Part shown: in pieces, positions 33,018-41,427 of the stretch | Numbering within the stretch: position 1 is the stretch's first letter | Layout of the letters: every line of letters begins with the position of its first letter | Position numbers and translations under genes: made by a program | Assembly (NCBI GenBank): GCA_963922455.1 | Contig: CAWUIO010000052.1 | Location: 1 to 43,859, forward strand | DNA: 43,859 bases | From: CAWUIO01 sp963922455 | GTDB lineage: Bacteria; Bacteroidota; Bacteroidia; Cytophagales; Microscillaceae | Reading direction: 5' to 3' | The notes under the pieces: generated by a model | What the model was told of the DNA's origin: nothing | The model's input: the letters and a program-made list of their open reading frames with translations, nothing else | Databases searched by the model: none

Positions 33018-35186
33018 TTCTGAGGAATTGATAGAAGTAGGGCCTGAAGCTTTCTGGAAAATGACGATAAAACATGCCCCTTGGCCATATTCACTTTCTA
33101 CTTCAACTGTCCCGTTTTGCAACTCTACATATTTTTTGATGATGGAAAGTCCCAGGCCGGTAGAAGGTTCACCGCCCGTAGGCCGGGCACTTAGTTTTTG
33201 GAACTTACGAAAGAGGAGTTTTTTATCTTTTTCGGTAAAGCCAGGGCCTTCATCTTTGAAAAGTACCCGGATGTGCTCTTCTTCCTCTTCTAAGTATATA
33301 AAGATTCGCTTACCAGAAGGGGTATATTTTAGGGCATTGGAGAGGATATTTTCAAAAATTTGCCGGGTATAGCTCTCATCTAAATTGGCGTAGAAGTAAT
33401 TGTTTTCCAAATTGCTGATGATGCTAATATCCTTGGCTTTGGCATTGGGCTGGTAGACCTTAATAATATCTTGAATGATATAGGCCAAATCAAGGGTTTC
33501 CAGTTCCGGGTTTCTTTTTTCTTTATCCAAAGTGTTTATGTCCAGGATTCGGTTAATCATGTGGTCCAAACGGACAAGTACCTCATTGGCTAAATCAATG
33601 TACTGCTTCTGTTCGGTCACGCCTATTTCCTGGGAGGTCCGTATGATCTCCAACAAGCCACGGACTTGGTTGATGGGAGAACGGAGGTCGTGGGCGACCA
33701 CTTTTATCAAATCATTCTTTTCATTATCTAATTTGATAAGTTGGTCATTTTTAATCTCTAATTCTTTGAGGGCTTGGCCCAGACTTGTATTTTGAATTTC
33801 TATTTTTTCTTTTTGCCGAATGATTTTGTCATTTTGATTAGAAATCTGGGTGTTGCGTTGTTGGAGCAAGTTGTTCATTTTTTGGTAGTGTTTCAAACTT
33901 CGATATAAGAAGTAGGAAAGTACCATAACGATTAAAAATCCTCCAACCAGAAAATAGATGGTGCGTCGTCTTCTTTCTTGTTCGTCTAAGAGCTCTCCCA
34001 GCTGGGTTTCTTGTTTTTGGTATTCATACAAGATTTCGTGGTTCCTTACGGCCTCAGAGATATTATAATTATTGATAGAGTCTTGTAGCCGAATGTGCAG
34101 ACGGCTGTACTCAAGAGCAGACTCAAAATTTCTTGCCTTCGCGTGTACGTCAGACAGATGCTTGTAGTACCCTAGGAGCATCTCCCGGTTGGGGTCTTCG
34201 CCCATAATTTCCAAGGCCTTTTTACCATAATAGATAGACTGTTGCCATAGCTCCTGCGAAGCGTAAAGTCGGGCCAATTGGTAATAACTAGAGCTTTCTT
34301 TTTTCTTCATTTGAAGGGTATTGGCTAGTTCCAGGGATTGTATAAGGGTATTTTCAGATTCCTGAAACTGCTCGAGGCCCGCCAAAACCTCTCCTTTTGT
34401 GATTAATAGGTCAATCCTAAGAGTATCGTTGTTGGGGGAGAATTTTTTATGAAGTGCAAGTCCTTTTTTCAAGGAATCGAGAACTTCGGGAGCAGGTTTT
34501 ATATGATGGGTGGCTAAGGTGTAGGCATTGAGTGCTTTAATAATTCTAGAAGTATCTTGGGTTTGATACGCCAGTAGAATGGCTTCACGCGCGTAGTTTT
34601 GAGCTTTTTCGTATTTTTCAATTTGGAATAATACTCGGATAAGTGGAAATAAGGCCCGGAGATTACCCTCATCTTGGCCATAGGAGGCAAATTGCTGGGC
34701 TGCTTTGAAATAATAGTAAATACTTTCTTGAAAATTAAATTGAAATTCAAAATTACGGGCAATATCTAAAAAGAGTTCGGGTATCAATTCACGATTGCCT
34801 TGATGGCGGTTGCTAATATCGCGCGCTTGGTTAAATACATCTATGGCTTCCTTATGGTTACCTTGATTTTCATAAAATTGCCCCAAAAGGCGAGTGGCGA
34901 GAATTTCTCCATTATGATATTGGATCTCGTGTGAGAGATTAATGGCCTGTTTGAGGTGAAATGTCGCTCGGGTAGGTTTATGGCGCATCGCTATAGCGCC
35001 CATTTTAATGAGTATATGTACCCGGACACTGTCATTTTCGGCCAAGGGTAAACTCTTCTCAAGGGATTGTATGGATTCGGTGTGTTGGGCGCTTACCCTA
35101 GGGCACAAGAAAACGGCTCCTAGAAGTATCACACTTAGGAAAATCCAGGAAAGGTTGAATCCAGTACTTAATTTGACATTGTACAT
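33000..35186 (-). CDS. TPR-domain sensor histidine kinase
   Basis: A 728-residue kinase. An export signal (about 10-33) is followed by some eight tetratricopeptide repeats in the periplasm (about 50-370), one membrane helix (409-428), a long coiled coil (about 430-490) and the kinase core. HisKA VVAHDLRSPINQV gives His499. The ATPase part shows the N-box NILSNALKYT (Asn617), G1 DEGPGF (645-650) and G2 STGLGLSI (675-682). There is no receiver domain and no adjacent response regulator. It lies 226 bases behind the propeller phosphatase gene, same strand, and overlaps the DUF4153 gene by 18 bases at its end. The TPR ligand is unknown. Confidence 0.92.
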   Translation of the reverse strand: MYNVKLSTGFNLSWIFLSVILLGAVFLCPRVSAQHTESIQSLEKSLPLAENDSVRVHILIKMGAIAMRHKPTRATFHLKQAINLSHEIQYHNGEILATRLLGQFYENQGNHKEAIDVFNQARDISNRHQGNRELIPELFLDIARNFEFQFNFQESIYYYFKAAQQFASYGQDEGNLRALFPLIRVLFQIEKYEKAQNYAREAILLAYQTQDTSRIIKALNAYTLATHHIKPAPEVLDSLKKGLALHKKFSPNNDTLRIDLLITKGEVLAGLEQFQESENTLIQSLELANTLQMKKKESSSYYQLARLYASQELWQQSIYYGKKALEIMGEDPNREMLLGYYKHLSDVHAKARNFESALEYSRLHIRLQDSINNYNISEAVRNHEILYEYQKQETQLGELLDEQERRRRTIYFLVGGFLIVMVLSYFLYRSLKHYQKMNNLLQQRNTQISNQNDKIIRQKEKIEIQNTSLGQALKELEIKNDQLIKLDNEKNDLIKVVAHDLRSPINQVRGLLEIIRTSQEIGVTEQKQYIDLANEVLVRLDHMINRILDINTLDKEKRNPELETLDLAYIIQDIIKVYQPNAKAKDISIISNLENNYFYANLDESYTRQIFENILSNALKYTPSGKRIFIYLEEEEEHIRVLFKDEGPGFTEKDKKLLFRKFQKLSARPTGGEPSTGLGLSIIKKYVELQNGTVEVESEYGQGACFIVIFQKASGPTSINSSELQKTN

Positions 35187-35412
35187 ATCTCTTAAATCCC
35201 GTGAGTAGCAGCAAGCTCACATCATTTACTTGTACTAAGTACAGGTGTTGAGGGTTGCTTGTAAGCCTTACATAACGATTAAGTTCTTGACTATGTAATG
35301 TAGTAGTATTGATAATTCTATATATAATTGGCATCATACCAAAAAGCTTCATACACTCACTTAAAAAACGAGCCTGCCCTTTTCATATTGTAATTAACAG
35401 CTTCAGGTAGGT

Positions 35413-38400
35413 TTACCAAAGCTGGATCCCAAGTACAAGAATATCGTCAGTTTGTGATTTATTTCCTTGCCAATTGTCCAAGGTCTTCTCGAGAGCAATT
35501 TTTTGTTCGCTTAAGGGTAGGTGACTGTATAGTAGAATGGTCTCTCGCAATCGTTTGGAACTAAATTTACGATCTTGGGGACCTCCAAATTGGTCTTGAA
35601 AACCATCTGAAAACATGTACACCATATCACCTGGCTCATATTCTATGACATGAGAACGAAAACTATTATTTTTCTTTTTTACCCCCCCAATGGAGATTTT
35701 ATCTGCTTTGTATGGATGCAAGACCCCTTGCCTTACCAAATATAGAGGGTTATGCGCTCCGGCAAACTCTATTTCTCGTTTAGTTTCATCAATAACTACT
35801 AGAGCCATATCCATACCATCTCGAGATTTGCTTCCTTCTTCTTGTTTTAAGTACTTTCTAACATTGCGGTCTAGTTGCTCCAAGATACGGTGGGCACGGT
35901 TAATCTTTTCTTCAATCACAATGGAGTTGAGTAAATCATTGCCGATCACCGTCATAAATGCTCCGGGTACTCCGTGACCGGTACAGTCTACTGCGGCTAC
36001 TACGGTTTTGATATCATTAAAACCCTTGAATACCGAAGTACGGCCACCTCCTGTAGATTCTAGGGCAAAGATAGGTTCTGGGGCCGTCTCAGCAATCCAA
36101 TAAAAATCGCCGCTTACAATGTCTTTTGAACGATAAATAACAAAGTGATTCGGAAAGTGATCGGATAGGTCTTCCGGAGAAGGTAAAATAGCGTTTTGTA
36201 TTCGACTGGCATATCGGATACTGTCGGAGATTTTCCGATAAGAAGATTCCAATTGCCCATTCTTGGCCTCGAGTTCTCCTAATATACGGGCTTTGGCAAA
36301 TGCCGACTGGGCGTGTTCTTGAAAACGGTCCAATTTAGCTATCTCATCAGATGCGGGCTCAGGATAATCGCCCATATGATCAAAAAGCAAGATACCTTCA
36401 ATGGTTTCGTCAATCGTTATCTGCATAGCGACGGATGCATCGGGGCGGTAGCCTTCACATAGATATTTCTGGGTTTCTCTGGGGCGAAGGAAGAAAATAT
36501 CTTCGGCAAGTTCCTGGCCTTCTTCGCAATATCGGGTAACTGTTTCTGGGCTAAAGCACCGGGTATCAAACATGGTATCCGGATAGTTAGACGAAGAGAA
36601 TAGATCAAATTCATTTTTAGAGCTATTGTATACTAGAAAAACCCCCTGATCCGATTCAGAAAATAAACTCAGCCCTTGTTCAAGGAGGGCCTTCATCACT
36701 TTCTTAAACTCGAGCTCCTGATTAACTACCCGGACAATATTATTGACCGATTGAAGCTCTTCGGCTTGTTGGGTAATTTCCTTGTACTGCTCGCGTATCT
36801 TTTGGGTACTTTGTTCAATACCTTTCTCCAAGGCTTCCTTGGTTTTTTGGAGGCTACTTACCCGCCAATAGTAAAATAGGTATACTAATAGCAAAAGGAA
36901 AAATACCGAAACTACATAAAACCAATAGGTTTGATAAAAGTAAGGTTTTAGATAGAAGTCAAAGCGGGCTGCTTCCCGTTTCCAAACTCCATCCAGATTG
37001 GCGGCTTCTACGGTAAACGTATATTTTCCCGGAGGCAAGTTGGTATAAAAAGCTTTTCTTATGGCCCCTGCTTCTACCCATTCTTCCTGATAAGCCGGAC
37101 TGTTGAGACGATAGCGGTACCGGATCCGTCCGGGGGCGACATAGCTCAGGGCGGCAAAGCTAAACTCTACCCGGGCATTTCCCGACAAGACTTTGGGGAC
37201 ATCCTGAGGGAGATAATCTTGATTATTAAGACGGATGTTTTGGATCACTACATTAGGCCCTTTTAGGTTCAGCTTCATGTTTTTGGGGTTGAATCTACTA
37301 ACTCCCTGGATCGTAGGCAACCATAATTGGCTCTGGCTATCCATGAGGATAGAAGGGTGACCCGAAGAGGCACAATCGCTATTACGCATACCATCTGCTT
37401 CGTCGTAATGATAAAAATTTGGAGGAAACACTTCCGAATCTTCTCCTCTAAGGGCACGATAGTATTGTTTTAATTGTTCCAGGTTACATTGCCACAAGCC
37501 TTGAGGACTGGTAAACCATATGCTCCCTTCCTGATCTACCAATATGCCGTAAATTTGATCGCTAGGTAAGCCATCTGAGCTTCGTATCGTTTCCACGTCT
37601 CCTTGATGTATCCAACTAAGTCCATTGGCCGTCCCTACCCAAATAGATCCCTTACTATCTTCGCTTAGGGATAAAATGCGGTCGTCGGCTAGCTGATTAC
37701 TAGCCTGATAAACGATGATAGAATTGTCTGGCCCCAGGGCATTTAAGCCCCGGTTTTCGGTCCCTAACCAAATAGTCCCTTGAGAATCTTCCAGGATGCA
37801 GGTTATATTATTATCAGAAAGGCCCATGGCCCGGGTAATCGAGTTGAAGCGTCCGTTTTTGTATACACTGAGGCCTGTCCGGGTGGCAATTAATATTCTT
37901 CCGTCACGGGTTTGGTACAGGGCACGGATAATATCGCCGGCAAGACCGTCTTGCAATCCAATTTTTTCCGAACGGATAACCCGGTTTTGAGCGTCTACTT
38001 GTAAACGGCTTATACCGTCATAACATGTCGCCACCCATAAACTCCCCTCCTGGTCCCGTAAAATAGAGCGTACACAATTGCTGGCCAAGCCCTGGCTTTT
38101 ATCTACAACTCGGATTTCATCTTCGTAGAGGTAAATAGCTCCTCCGCTCAAGGTGCCCGCCCATATTCCAGAAGAATCTTCCTGATACACACAGTTCACC
38201 ACTTGATCGGGAAGCCCTTCCAGCAATCCAAAATTAGTAAACTTCCCATCTTCCAGCCTGACTAAACCACTCCGGTGAAAGCCCAGCCATAAGCCCCCTT
38301 CGGTTCCGGGGAAAAGGGCTAAGATTCCATTGCCTGGTAAACCTTTACCTACTCCCAGCACTTCAAAATGGGGAGGGCTTTTATCTAAATCTGTTTCTTT

Positions 38401-39267
38401 AATCCGAAACAAACCGTGTATCTGGGTGCTAAACCACAAACTCCCGTAAGAATCGGTGCATAAATCACTGATAGAATATTCAGGAAAAAAAACTTCGTAT
38501 TGTTCTTCAAATTCATTCCAGCGTACCAAGCCATCCGGTGTCCCAATCCAAGTATTTCCTAAAGTATCCTCGGCTATGCTGCTAATGTATTTATTGATAA
38601 ATAGGATTTTCTGCCGGCTGTAATCCATAAATTGCTCCTCCTTAAAAAGGGTAAGCCCTCTTTGTGTCCCGATCCAAAGGCCGGTATGCCGACTAAAATA
38701 CAGGCTAGTAATTTCCTGAGCAGATAGCCCATCCCGGACGCTGAATACCTCTAATTTATTATCCTGAAACTTGGCCAATCCCTTCGTAGTACCAATCCAC
38801 AAACTACCCGTTTTGTCAAGGACCAGGGCCGTAATGTGGTTTGAGGGTAAGCCCTTTCCGGGGCCCCAGACTTCAAATTTTCCGGCTTCGTGACGTAGGA
38901 GCCCGCCTCCTTGAGTGCCAATCCATAAAGCTCCATCGGGGGTGGCTAGCAAACAGGTAATTTCCCGGCTCAATAAGGCAGGAGTATTACTAGGCAGGTA
39001 CGTGCGAAAATTTTGGCCATCAAACCGTATCAGGCCGTCGGTGCTGCCCAGCCAAATATATCCCAGGGTACTTTGGACAATGGAGTTGATATTATTGGCT
39101 TGAAGTCCTTTATTTTTTTGCCAATGTTGTAATTGGTATTGTGTTAAGCTCTTTTGTGGGTTTAACCCGGCCAGCGTATGGGGAGATTGGGCTTTTACTA
39201 AGGAGGTAAATCCGAAAAATAGGCCGAATAAAAAAACAAAAAATCTATGAATAAGGCTGAAATTCAT
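35413..39267 (-). CDS. Two-component-propeller sensor with GAF and SpoIIE-type phosphatase
   Basis: A 1284-residue sensor built like hybrid two-component regulators but ending in a phosphatase. A signal peptide (about 1-26) is followed by about 14 Reg_prop blades of the LWIGTxxGL pattern (about 40-640), a Y_Y_Y domain (about 675-765), one membrane helix (about 780-801), a coiled coil, a GAF domain (about 845-990) and a SpoIIE/PP2C domain (about 1020-1284). Metal-binding aspartates are Asp1054 in SGDFYW, Asp1094 in VDCTGHG, Asp1221 in FSDGFQDQ and Asp1274 in TDDILVLG. The frame opens at a TTG at 39285, but ATG at 39267 starts a good signal peptide. The ligand is unknown; propellers of this kind often sense glycans. 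Confidence 0.92.
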   Translation of the reverse strand: MNFSLIHRFFVFLFGLFFGFTSLVKAQSPHTLAGLNPQKSLTQYQLQHWQKNKGLQANNINSIVQSTLGYIWLGSTDGLIRFDGQNFRTYLPSNTPALLSREITCLLATPDGALWIGTQGGGLLRHEAGKFEVWGPGKGLPSNHITALVLDKTGSLWIGTTKGLAKFQDNKLEVFSVRDGLSAQEITSLYFSRHTGLWIGTQRGLTLFKEEQFMDYSRQKILFINKYISSIAEDTLGNTWIGTPDGLVRWNEFEEQYEVFFPEYSISDLCTDSYGSLWFSTQIHGLFRIKETDLDKSPPHFEVLGVGKGLPGNGILALFPGTEGGLWLGFHRSGLVRLEDGKFTNFGLLEGLPDQVVNCVYQEDSSGIWAGTLSGGAIYLYEDEIRVVDKSQGLASNCVRSILRDQEGSLWVATCYDGISRLQVDAQNRVIRSEKIGLQDGLAGDIIRALYQTRDGRILIATRTGLSVYKNGRFNSITRAMGLSDNNITCILEDSQGTIWLGTENRGLNALGPDNSIIVYQASNQLADDRILSLSEDSKGSIWVGTANGLSWIHQGDVETIRSSDGLPSDQIYGILVDQEGSIWFTSPQGLWQCNLEQLKQYYRALRGEDSEVFPPNFYHYDEADGMRNSDCASSGHPSILMDSQSQLWLPTIQGVSRFNPKNMKLNLKGPNVVIQNIRLNNQDYLPQDVPKVLSGNARVEFSFAALSYVAPGRIRYRYRLNSPAYQEEWVEAGAIRKAFYTNLPPGKYTFTVEAANLDGVWKREAARFDFYLKPYFYQTYWFYVVSVFFLLLLVYLFYYWRVSSLQKTKEALEKGIEQSTQKIREQYKEITQQAEELQSVNNIVRVVNQELEFKKVMKALLEQGLSLFSESDQGVFLVYNSSKNEFDLFSSSNYPDTMFDTRCFSPETVTRYCEEGQELAEDIFFLRPRETQKYLCEGYRPDASVAMQITIDETIEGILLFDHMGDYPEPASDEIAKLDRFQEHAQSAFAKARILGELEAKNGQLESSYRKISDSIRYASRIQNAILPSPEDLSDHFPNHFVIYRSKDIVSGDFYWIAETAPEPIFALESTGGGRTSVFKGFNDIKTVVAAVDCTGHGVPGAFMTVIGNDLLNSIVIEEKINRAHRILEQLDRNVRKYLKQEEGSKSRDGMDMALVVIDETKREIEFAGAHNPLYLVRQGVLHPYKADKISIGGVKKKNNSFRSHVIEYEPGDMVYMFSDGFQDQFGGPQDRKFSSKRLRETILLYSHLPLSEQKIALEKTLDNWQGNKSQTDDILVLGIQLW

Positions 39268-39395
39268 ACAGAAATAATAAGGCAAGCGTCGTTGCCATTT
39301 ATTTTTTAACTACGTTTGTCCGGAAAATCCCGGAAATCTAATGAGGTACGCCAAGTAACTTATCAGCTCATACTCTTGCTAAGGAGCCAAGCTTA

Positions 39396-39554
39396 CTATC
39401 CATTTTGCCGGAAATCAAGTATAAAAAGAAGATCGTCATCAGGACGGGCCTTCTGTTTGATGGTAAAAAAACCTCCGGGTCAGGGAGGATTGCTATAAGA
39501 GGTGTCAACAAGCCGGTCTAAGGCTGTATTAAGTTTGTAAATTAGTATAAATTC
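39396..39554 (-). pseudogene. Possible remnant of a SpoIIE-type phosphatase 3' end
   Basis: On the minus strand one frame runs from 39554 to a TAG at 39396-39398 with a single TGA at 39480-39482. Before the TGA it reads KLNTALDRLVDTSYSN, and after it FFTIKQKARPDDDLLFILDF. RPDDDLLFIL resembles the conserved last PP2C motif, compare TDDILVLGIQ in the gene just downstream. It has no start of its own, and the rest of the gene would be missing where the Rieske gene now lies. It may be the tail of a lost tandem copy; chance similarity cannot be excluded for so short a piece. Confidence 0.35.
39464..39488 (-). terminator. Weak terminator-like hairpin
   Basis: CCTCC (39472-39476) pairs with GGAGG (39484-39488) round a seven-base loop. 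On the minus strand it is followed by seven T. No intact minus-strand gene lies upstream, so it either belongs to the remnant described here or is fortuitous. Confidence 0.35.
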
Positions 39555-39561
39555 TTAAAAC

Positions 39562-39939
39562 ATGGAAACCCCCAAACCGCTAATCTGGCATAAGCTTTTT
39601 GATAGCCAAGAAGAAGCCAAAAGAGAATTATCCCTCAACCAGCCCTTAGGCTATATAGTTGGGATGACTCGGGTTTGCTTAATTCGCACTTCCAAGCAAA
39701 TTTTTGCCATAGAAGATGCCTGTCCACACAAAATGATTAAGCTAAGTAAGGGGCACTTAAATGGGCAAGGACAGATTGTATGCTGTTGGCATGCGTATAC
39801 CTTCGACCTGAAAAGTGGCGCAGAAATGACCGGAAAAACGATCCGTAATGTACAGACCTTCCCCTTAGAAGAGCGGGAGGAAGGCATTTTTGTGGGTGTC
39901 ATCGAGAAACCCCCATCAGATGACCCCTTTAGTTACTAA
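39562..39939 (+). CDS. Rieske [2Fe-2S] domain protein
   Basis: A 125-residue soluble protein that is essentially one Rieske domain. The cluster ligands are Cys54 and His56 in CPH, and Cys74 and His77 in CCWH, at the correct spacing. The size and the WHAYTFDLKSG segment resemble small ferredoxin-type Rieske proteins, such as the electron donors of oxygenases or the small subunit of nitrite reductase. No oxygenase or reductase gene is adjacent, so the redox partner is unknown. A repeat copy begins 10 bases after its stop. ATG start at 39562. Confidence 0.9.
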   Translation: METPKPLIWHKLFDSQEEAKRELSLNQPLGYIVGMTRVCLIRTSKQIFAIEDACPHKMIKLSKGHLNGQGQIVCCWHAYTFDLKSGAEMTGKTIRNVQTFPLEEREEGIFVGVIEKPPSDDPFSY

Positions 39940-39948
39940 AGTAGATTT

Positions 39949-40079
39949 GGGGCTTGCCCGCGCGAAGAAAAAGTAAACCTAAAAGGAAGCTAGCTACCGG
40001 CGCGGGCCGGGCTGTCACTACTCGCCAACCCACCCACCATCCAGCGGCGGGCTCAAACATGCCGTTCCATCCCTAAGCT
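39949..40079 (-). repeat. Dispersed structured repeat, copy 8 (subfamily A)
   Basis: Minus-strand reading: head AGCTTAGGGATGGAACGGCA, then GAGCCCGCCGCTGG, core GCGAGTAGTGACAGCCCGG and tail GCGCGGGCAAGCCCC. The inner stem is CCCGCGC/GCGCGGG, and the end stem has one mismatch at its first base. Like copy 1, it carries GTGACAGC in the core. It forms a facing inverted pair with copy 9, its tail 10 bases from the Rieske stop. Confidence 0.85.
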
Positions 40080-40276
40080 AATTTTTTTGAGTGCCAGCGA
40101 TTACAAGCTTGCATACAAGAAAAGGGGGGGGCTCTTGTTTACCCCTTTAGTACAGCCTTTGTGAAGCAGTGGCAGAAGGCCATTCACCGAAACTTGGGAG
40201 CTAGGCTCAAGGATTTTTTGGCTATAATTTACCTGGTGCCTGTCCGGGTTTTTGGGGTGAGAAAGCTCTGAAACTT
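40080..40276. other. Spacer between inverted repeat copies 8 and 9, no gene seen
   Basis: I see no supported gene. An 86-codon minus-strand frame crosses it but runs on into repeat copy 9 and has no recognisable protein features. The stretch has a G run at about 40122-40130 and no clear hairpin. Confidence 0.5.
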
Positions 40277-40406
40277 GGCTTAGGGATAGAGCGGCCTGTC
40301 TGAGCCCGTTGGGGGCAGTGCGCCAGCCGGCGAGTAGCGAAAGCTCGACCCGCGTGGGCACAAAAGGTCAAGTGAATACAAGTATACATCACGCGGGGAA
40401 GCCCCT
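40277..40406 (+). repeat. Dispersed structured repeat, copy 9 (subfamily A)
   Basis: Head GGCTTAGGGATAGAGCGGCC, core GCGAGTAGCGAAAGCTCG and tail ACGCGGGGAAGCCCC. End stem GGCTT/AAGCC, inner stem CCCGCGTG/CACGCGGG (8 bp). The second hairpin differs (GTTGG with CCAGC). The tail ends 7 bases before the PorP-like stop codon. Confidence 0.85.
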
Positions 40407-40413
40407 AGGCCCC

Positions 40414-41427
40414 TTAATAATACGGAAAGGGATGCTCCTTCAAAGAGGGAGACCGCCGATTGCTTTTGGATACAAACGGATAAAAGATGAGGGCAAATTC
40501 GTGTACATTGCCCAAGTCGAAGTTTTCCTGGCTCAGGTTGATCTCATAACTATAGGAAAACTTCCAAGGCCCTTGTTGAATACCTGTCATCCCCTGCCAT
40601 TTACTGCTTAAAGTACCGGAGGAACTTCCCGGTGTATCTAGCCCAAAGGCCATGCCGCCAGTCCAGCCTTTGTACCGTATTTGTACTCCAGCCTGATAAA
40701 AAGTTTGGCTACCTCTGCGGGTGCTAAAAAAACTGGGTAATAATTGCCAATCATCCCGTATCCGGGACAAGTAGAAACGGGCTCCTATTCCCCAAGAGTA
40801 AAAAATGGGCAAGCGATCGGGAGCCGTGGAAGTCTCACTAAATGTCTGACGGGGACGGGTGATATTACGGGCACTGGCCGAGAGCCAAAAGTTATGATAC
40901 TGCCAAAAAATGCCATATGATAAATTAAAAAACCGAAGGGGACTGGCCAAAAACTGCTCCTGCGTAAAAATAGATTGCCGGCCCTCTTCATTAAATTGGT
41001 CGCCAAAATCAAAGCGAAAATAATCCAAATTGCGGGTTTCTAATGCCATTTCTACCCCAGTCCGAAAGAAGTGCTCTTCCCCCAAAGAAAGTTGGTAAGC
41101 GTACATCCCCCCGATTCCTAAGGCCTGGTAGGAAGCGCCCGAAGACCAGTCATTCAGGAGTCTAAGGCCAAAACTACTATTAACTTCCGGGAGCTGCCCT
41201 TCCATCAAAAAATTACCCGTAAGAAACTCCACATCCAAGCTTGGCCATTGATGACGGTAATGCAATGACAGGCGCAAAGTGCCATCCACACCGGTGAGGG
41301 CCGGATTGGTATAAGCCCCGGAACTAAATAACTGGCTAAAGCGTACATCTTGAGCTTGGATAGGAAGAATGCCTCCCAAGCCAAAAAGTGCCACCCATAG
41401 CCAAAGCTGAGGTTTATACGGGCCCAT
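40414..41427 (-). CDS. PorP/SprF family type IX secretion membrane protein
   Basis: A 337-residue outer-membrane protein. After a signal peptide (cleavage near 25, PIQAQD) it opens with QDVRFSQLFSSGAYTNPALTG, the landmark of the PorP/SprF family; members accompany the type IX secretion and gliding machinery of Bacteroidota. The rest alternates polar and aromatic residues as in a beta barrel (SYGIFWQYHNFWLSASARN and similar). No PorK-PorN genes are nearby, so it may serve an individual secreted protein rather than the core machine. The ATG at 41427 lies inside the birA end (14-base overlap), so it is probably translated in a coupled manner from the birA message. Confidence 0.85.
   Translation of the reverse strand: MGPYKPQLWLWVALFGLGGILPIQAQDVRFSQLFSSGAYTNPALTGVDGTLRLSLHYRHQWPSLDVEFLTGNFLMEGQLPEVNSSFGLRLLNDWSSGASYQALGIGGMYAYQLSLGEEHFFRTGVEMALETRNLDYFRFDFGDQFNEEGRQSIFTQEQFLASPLRFFNLSYGIFWQYHNFWLSASARNITRPRQTFSETSTAPDRLPIFYSWGIGARFYLSRIRDDWQLLPSFFSTRRGSQTFYQAGVQIRYKGWTGGMAFGLDTPGSSSGTLSSKWQGMTGIQQGPWKFSYSYEINLSQENFDLGNVHEFALIFYPFVSKSNRRSPSLKEHPFPYY

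Noticed and set aside
35187..35412. Promoter-like TTGACT and GATAAT on the plus strand between the kinase and propeller genes
   Set aside because: No plus-strand gene follows; the AT-rich match is probably chance.
40101..40361. 86-residue minus-strand reading frame between repeat copies
   Set aside because: Part of it is translated repeat copy 9, and the rest shows no protein-like pattern.
8662..40406. The repeats as a CRISPR array
   Set aside because: Copies are about 130 bp, kilobases apart and in both orientations, with no regular spacers and no cas genes.
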